64,000 nucleotides of DNA from JAFDVJ01 sp964487505. Lineage in GTDB: Bacteria; Acidobacteriota; Blastocatellia; Pyrinomonadales; Pyrinomonadaceae. How positions within the stretch are numbered: the first letter of the stretch is position 1; the number at the start of each line of letters is the position of its first letter. The notes below the pieces were generated by a model, which was not told the DNA's origin, did not search any database, and saw only the letters and a program-made list of their open reading frames with translations. The translations under genes were made by a program, and so were the position numbers. Below, in pieces: positions 60,167-64,000 of the stretch. The DNA is taken from assembly GCA_964487505.1 (NCBI GenBank), contig CAZARD010000003.1, positions 20,287 to 84,286 of the forward strand, written 5' to 3'.

Positions 60167-61288
60167 ATGGTTGCGATCATCGAACGAAGGAGCTTTAGGG
60201 ATTTTGACCTTCTGACGTCGGTCTTGGCGGTCGCGATCGTCTGTTTCGGCGTCTGGCAGATCTACAACGCCCAGCCGGAGATGAACTACTGGTCAAAACA
60301 GGTCATCGGGCTCGGCATCGCATTGGTCGCGTTCTTCTTTGTGGGGTTCAGCGACTATCGCCGGATCGTCGATTCCGCGCCCGTCTTTTACGGGATCGGT
60401 CTTTTCCTATTGCTGCTCGTCCTTGTGCCGGGACTCGGGGTAAAGGTCAATGGCCAGACGGCTTGGCTGAAGTTGCCGTTGATCGGGCAGTTTCAACCGT
60501 CCGAGTTCGTCAAGATCCCGGTCGTTCTGATGCTCGCGAAGTATTTCGGAGCGCGGAAAGCCGGCAGTCTGCGATTCAAGGAATTCCTGATCGGCTGTGC
60601 GATCCTCGCGGCCCCGGTCGCGCTGATCTTGCTTGAACCAGACGCCGGGCAGGCGATGACCTATTTCCCGTTGCTCGCGGTCGTGCTGTTCCTTTCAGGG
60701 ATCAAGATCCGATATGTTGTGATCACGATCGTCGCCGGGCTCGTTCTTGCGCCCGCCGCCTACTGGGCCGGCGTGAAGACCGGAAAGATCAAGGGCTACC
60801 AACAGGAACGCATCAATGTCATCCTCGATCCCGAAAGTGCGGATCCGCGCGGCTATGCGTATCACACGATCCAGTCGATGATCACGGTAGGAAAAGGCGG
60901 GTTGACCGGGATCAAGGGCGATACCGAGACATCGCAGGCGAAGCTGAAGTTTCTGCCCGAACCGCATACGGATTTCATTTTCGCCGTGACCGCCGAGAAC
61001 ACCGGTTTTGTCGGTTGCATCTCATTGCTTTTGGCTTATATGATCCTGCTCTCGCGGCTGGTTTCGGGCGCGCGCGAAGCTCCGGACCGATCCGGGATGC
61101 TGGTCATTATGGCGATCGCCGGAGGAATGACGTTCCAGATCTTTATGAACATCGGAATGGTTCTCGGATTCTTGCCCGTGATCGGCGTGCCGTTGCCCTT
61201 GATGAGCGCCGGGCTTTCGGCGATACTTTCGACGTTCATCGCGATCGGATTCGTGATCAGCGTCAAAATGCGGAGATTCGTGAATTGA
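60167..61288 (+). CDS. rodA: Peptidoglycan glycosyltransferase RodA
   Basis: 373 residues with about ten membrane helices of the SEDS family. Conserved segments are GVKVNGQTAWLKLPLIGQFQPSE, LILLEPDAGQAMTYF (with the essential Asp in EPD) and LPEPHTDFIFAVTAENTGFVG, and a C-terminal MSAGLSAILSTFIAIGFV. RodA polymerises lipid II into glycan strands and works as a pair with PBP2, whose gene is immediately upstream. The ATG is preceded by a heptad array instead of a Shine-Dalgarno sequence. Confidence 0.96.
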   Translation: MVAIIERRSFRDFDLLTSVLAVAIVCFGVWQIYNAQPEMNYWSKQVIGLGIALVAFFFVGFSDYRRIVDSAPVFYGIGLFLLLLVLVPGLGVKVNGQTAWLKLPLIGQFQPSEFVKIPVVLMLAKYFGARKAGSLRFKEFLIGCAILAAPVALILLEPDAGQAMTYFPLLAVVLFLSGIKIRYVVITIVAGLVLAPAAYWAGVKTGKIKGYQQERINVILDPESADPRGYAYHTIQSMITVGKGGLTGIKGDTETSQAKLKFLPEPHTDFIFAVTAENTGFVGCISLLLAYMILLSRLVSGAREAPDRSGMLVIMAIAGGMTFQIFMNIGMVLGFLPVIGVPLPLMSAGLSAILSTFIAIGFVISVKMRRFVN

Positions 61289-61294
61289 CGGAGA

Positions 61295-61372
61295 TTTCAA
61301 ATTCCATTATTCCGGGATTCCACGGCACGTTGACTTGGAATTCTGGAATCGCTGGAATCCTGAAATTTGGAG
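61295..61372. repeat. TGGAATC heptad repeat, inverted pair between rodA and PBP1A gene
   Basis: Left arm 61295-61324 (ATTCCAT, TATTCCG, GGATTCC), right arm 61334-61370 (TGGAATT, CTGGAATC, GCTGGAATC, CTGAAAT). It fills nearly the entire junction. Confidence 0.85.
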
Positions 61373-61383
61373 TTGGTTAGGTT

Positions 61384-63930
61384 ATGGCTAGAGAAAAGAA
61401 GATCGTAGAGACCGAGATCAGATCGGTCGAAGGCAAACGGCGCGGGTTCTGGAAGTTCTTTTGGTTTCCGGCAGCTGTCGTTCTGGCGCTTGCCGCCGGC
61501 GGGCTGACCGGTATCCTTGCGTCGTACTATCTGAACAACTCCCGGTATTCGGTCGAGGTTTCGGCGCTTGCGACGTACCGTCCGCCGCAGGTGACCACCA
61601 TCTACGCGGATGATGGCGAGACGGTCCTCGCCGAGTTCGCGATCGAAAAACGAATTCCCATCAAGGATTCCGACATTCCGCAAAACGTCGAGGACGCGCT
61701 CATCGCGATCGAGGATTACCGCTTTTACAACCACATCGGCATCGATCCGTACCGAATCGCGGGCGCGATCTTCAAGAACCTCACGTCAGGCAAGACCGAA
61801 GGCGCATCGACTATCACTCAGCAGCTTGCCAAGAACCTGTTCCTTTACAAGGACCAGACCTATACGCGAAAGATCAACGAATGGATGGTCGCCCTCCAGA
61901 TCGAACGTTTCTACACCAAACGGCAGATTCTGGAGATGTATATGAACTATGTCTTCCTCGGGGCCGGGTCTTACGGTTTCGAGGCCGGATCCCGGACGTA
62001 TTTCGGGAAGTCGCTGAAGGAACTGACGCTCGAAGAAGCCGCGCTTCTGGCCGCGATCCCGAAATCGCCCGAATACTCGCCGACCCGGAACTCGGCAAAA
62101 GCAAAGGAGCGCCGGAACATCGTCCTCGACCAGATGGGCAAGTATTTTCCCGAAAGATATTCGCAGGCGCAGATAAACGCCGCAAAGGCTAAGGATATCG
62201 AGCTCGCGCCGACCGCCTATTACCAGAACCAGCCCAAATCGACGGCGTGGGATTACCCGATCGAAGAGGTTCGGAAATACCTTGAAGACAAGTACACGAC
62301 CCGTGTCGCTCAGGGCGGATTGAAGGTTTACACGACGATCAACGTCGAAGCGCAGAAGCTCGCGACGCGCGCCGTGCGCAACGGCCTTCGGAGCTACGAT
62401 CGCGGGCGCGCGTGGCGGTCCGAATATGCGAACATTCTCGTCGATGAGAACGAACAACCGCTGACCGACGAGAAAGAGATCCAGCGCAAGCTCGACAATT
62501 ACAAGCACGCCGACTGGTTCGGCGATGAGTTTGCAGAAGGCGAGTACATCAAAGGCCTGATCACCAAGATCGACTCTTCGCGCGATGTCGCAACCGTCCG
62601 GTTCGGAAAGTATTCTGCAACGGTGACGCGCTCGGAAATGGGACGCGCCGGGAAAGGGCCGAACGCCGAATTCAAGCCGGGTTATCTGGCGGAATTCCTT
62701 GTTAAGGCCGTCGACAACGGCAAGAAGACATTGAAGGTCGAGTTGAGCCAGGTACCCGAGATCCAGGCGTCGATCGTCTCGATCAACGCCAAGAACGGCG
62801 AGATCGTCGCGATGGTCGGGGGCTACGATTTTCATACCAACAAATTCAACAACGCGACACAGGGTCTGCGCCAAACCGGATCGGCCTACAAACCGTTCGT
62901 TTATACGGCCGCCGTCGAGAAAGGGATGACCCCGGATTCCACGGTTAGCGGAGCGCCGATCAAGCGCGGTGGCTGGCAACCGCATAACTATGACGGATCG
63001 ACGAGCCATCCGAATGTCCCGATGAAGATCGCGCTCGCCAAATCGTACAATCTCGCAGCCGTCCATTTGCTTGATCAGGTCGGGATCCAGACCGGAGCGC
63101 AGATGGTCCGGCGGTTCGGGATCACGAACCCGATGGCGCCGAGCCTACCGTCGGCGCTTGGAGCATCCGAGGCCTCGCTGCTCGAAATGGTGTCGGCATA
63201 TTCCGCGTTCCCGAACAAGGGGATACGCGTTCAGCCGCACCTGATCCGAAAGGTTTACAGCCGCGACGGCAGCGTACTCGAAGAATGGGACAACAAGTCG
63301 TTCAAGGTCACAAGCGAGTACGTGGCGCTGACGATGGTCCAGATGATGCGCGGTGTCGTTTCCGGCGGCGGAACTGCCGGCGGCGCCAGCGCGGGCGGTC
63401 ACCCGTTGGCCGGCAAGACCGGAACCGTCAACGATCATACCGACGTGTGGTTCATCGGATACACTCCGACTTACGTGACCGGCGTTTGGATGGGAAACCC
63501 GGAACGCAAGGAAAGCCTCGGCTCAGGAATGACCGGCGGTCACGGAGCCGTGCCGTATTTCAACGCTTTCATGGTTCCGTTCATGAAGGACAAGAAGCGC
63601 GAATCGTTCCCGGGACCGCCGCCGATGCCGTCCGAGATCAAACGCGAGGCGGAATTGCTGAAGCGTGACGAACAGGAACTGCTCGAAAGGATGGATTCGG
63701 ACAAAAAGACTCCGGGCACGACCAAGCTTGGCAAGACCGGTGACGAAACGACGACCGATACCACAACTCCGAACACGGGGAACAGCGGCGAACCGTCGGG
63801 CACTGATCGGCCTAAACCGACGAACACTCCGCGCGTGGAAACTCCGGTCGTCCGCCCGAATCAACAGTCGACACCCAGACCCGAACAGCCGGAAGGCTCA
63901 AAACGGAAAGGCAAGAAAGGGGACGGGTAA
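61384..63930 (+). CDS. Class A penicillin-binding protein 1A
   Basis: 848 residues. Cytoplasmic start, one helix (about 22-44), and a GT51 glycosyltransferase domain with catalytic Glu110 in IEDYRFYNHIGID and EGASTITQQLAKNLFL. A middle beta domain follows. The transpeptidase domain has Ser500 and Lys503 in GSAYKPF, and KTG starts at Lys678 (GKTGTVND). A 90-residue Pro/Thr/Lys-rich tail follows. It makes and cross-links glycan strands in the periplasm. Placement directly after rodA suggests coordinated synthesis with the elongasome. The C-terminal tail may bind wall or partner proteins. Confidence 0.95.
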   Translation: MAREKKIVETEIRSVEGKRRGFWKFFWFPAAVVLALAAGGLTGILASYYLNNSRYSVEVSALATYRPPQVTTIYADDGETVLAEFAIEKRIPIKDSDIPQNVEDALIAIEDYRFYNHIGIDPYRIAGAIFKNLTSGKTEGASTITQQLAKNLFLYKDQTYTRKINEWMVALQIERFYTKRQILEMYMNYVFLGAGSYGFEAGSRTYFGKSLKELTLEEAALLAAIPKSPEYSPTRNSAKAKERRNIVLDQMGKYFPERYSQAQINAAKAKDIELAPTAYYQNQPKSTAWDYPIEEVRKYLEDKYTTRVAQGGLKVYTTINVEAQKLATRAVRNGLRSYDRGRAWRSEYANILVDENEQPLTDEKEIQRKLDNYKHADWFGDEFAEGEYIKGLITKIDSSRDVATVRFGKYSATVTRSEMGRAGKGPNAEFKPGYLAEFLVKAVDNGKKTLKVELSQVPEIQASIVSINAKNGEIVAMVGGYDFHTNKFNNATQGLRQTGSAYKPFVYTAAVEKGMTPDSTVSGAPIKRGGWQPHNYDGSTSHPNVPMKIALAKSYNLAAVHLLDQVGIQTGAQMVRRFGITNPMAPSLPSALGASEASLLEMVSAYSAFPNKGIRVQPHLIRKVYSRDGSVLEEWDNKSFKVTSEYVALTMVQMMRGVVSGGGTAGGASAGGHPLAGKTGTVNDHTDVWFIGYTPTYVTGVWMGNPERKESLGSGMTGGHGAVPYFNAFMVPFMKDKKRESFPGPPPMPSEIKREAELLKRDEQELLERMDSDKKTPGTTKLGKTGDETTTDTTTPNTGNSGEPSGTDRPKPTNTPRVETPVVRPNQQSTPRPEQPEGSKRKGKKGDG

Positions 63931-63932
63931 GG

Positions 63933-64000
63933 CAGTGCATAGTGCATAGTGCAAAGTGCAAAGTGCAAAGTGCAAAGTGCAAAGTGCAAAGTGCAAAGTG
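63933..64000. repeat. AGTGCAA heptad tandem array (continues past window)
   Basis: At least nine units: two of AGTGCAT then seven near-perfect AGTGCAA. It starts 3 bp after the PBP1A stop and runs to the window edge, so its length and any inverted partner are unknown. Confidence 0.92.

Overview
The window reads as a GC-rich chromosome segment of an acidobacterium, most likely class Blastocatellia (Pyrinomonadales-like). The evidence is indirect: two very large Oar-like outer-membrane proteins with an N-terminal carboxypeptidase-regulatory domain, a secreted enzyme fused to FG-GAP repeats, Tat-exported oxidoreductases, and many short intergenic heptad repeats. There are three 100-N scaffold gaps. 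Two are flanked by identical 55-base copies and are probably assembly artefacts. No rRNA, CRISPR array, prophage or insertion sequence was seen. The mobile elements found are two inteins, both inside gyrB.

Layout. 1-8 kb: a partial amino-acid permease divergent from a PLP decarboxylase, small genes (GxxExxY, SRPBCC, Dabb), a membrane-anchored PHP-domain protein, and an M1-aminopeptidase-like protein that has lost all its zinc ligands. 8-18 kb (minus strand): an Oar-like receptor downstream of a periplasmic aldehyde oxidoreductase operon (paoABC-like subunits, an XdhC/PaoD maturation factor and a MocA-like nucleotidyltransferase). 18-27 kb: a di-haem peroxidase/FG-GAP fusion, a methyltransferase, an NtrC-type response regulator and, just downstream, a second Oar-like receptor with a good sigma-54 promoter. 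27-36 kb: a membrane/DUF4129/DUF4350/TauE/MoxR operon, then three tandem Tat-exported SGNH-hydrolase paralogues and a CREST-family membrane protein. 37-41 kb: mnmA, 5-formyl-THF cyclo-ligase, mscL, pta and tRNA-Ser(UGA). 41-48 kb: a TlpA-like protein, recF, gyrB with two inteins in the TOPRIM domain, and an ExbD-like protein. 49-54 kb: nadA, ferredoxin, CBS protein, Hsp20, lon and a secreted AbfB-like protein. 55-64 kb: the complete cell-shape operon mreB-mreC-mreD-mrdA-rodA-PBP1A, which builds and steers the lateral-wall elongation machinery.

The most unusual structure is a set of unrelated 7-bp tandem repeat families (GGATTTT, TTGAATC, GTGAGCA, AGTGCAA, TGGAATC, CTGTCTA). They sit in intergenic spaces, usually as two inverted arms. 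Different families fill successive junctions of the mre/mrd operon and often abut start codons, so those genes lack a Shine-Dalgarno sequence. Other points of interest are the double-intein GyrB, the sigma-54 regulator/promoter pair, the dead M1 peptidase and the SGNH triplet with an altered catalytic block.
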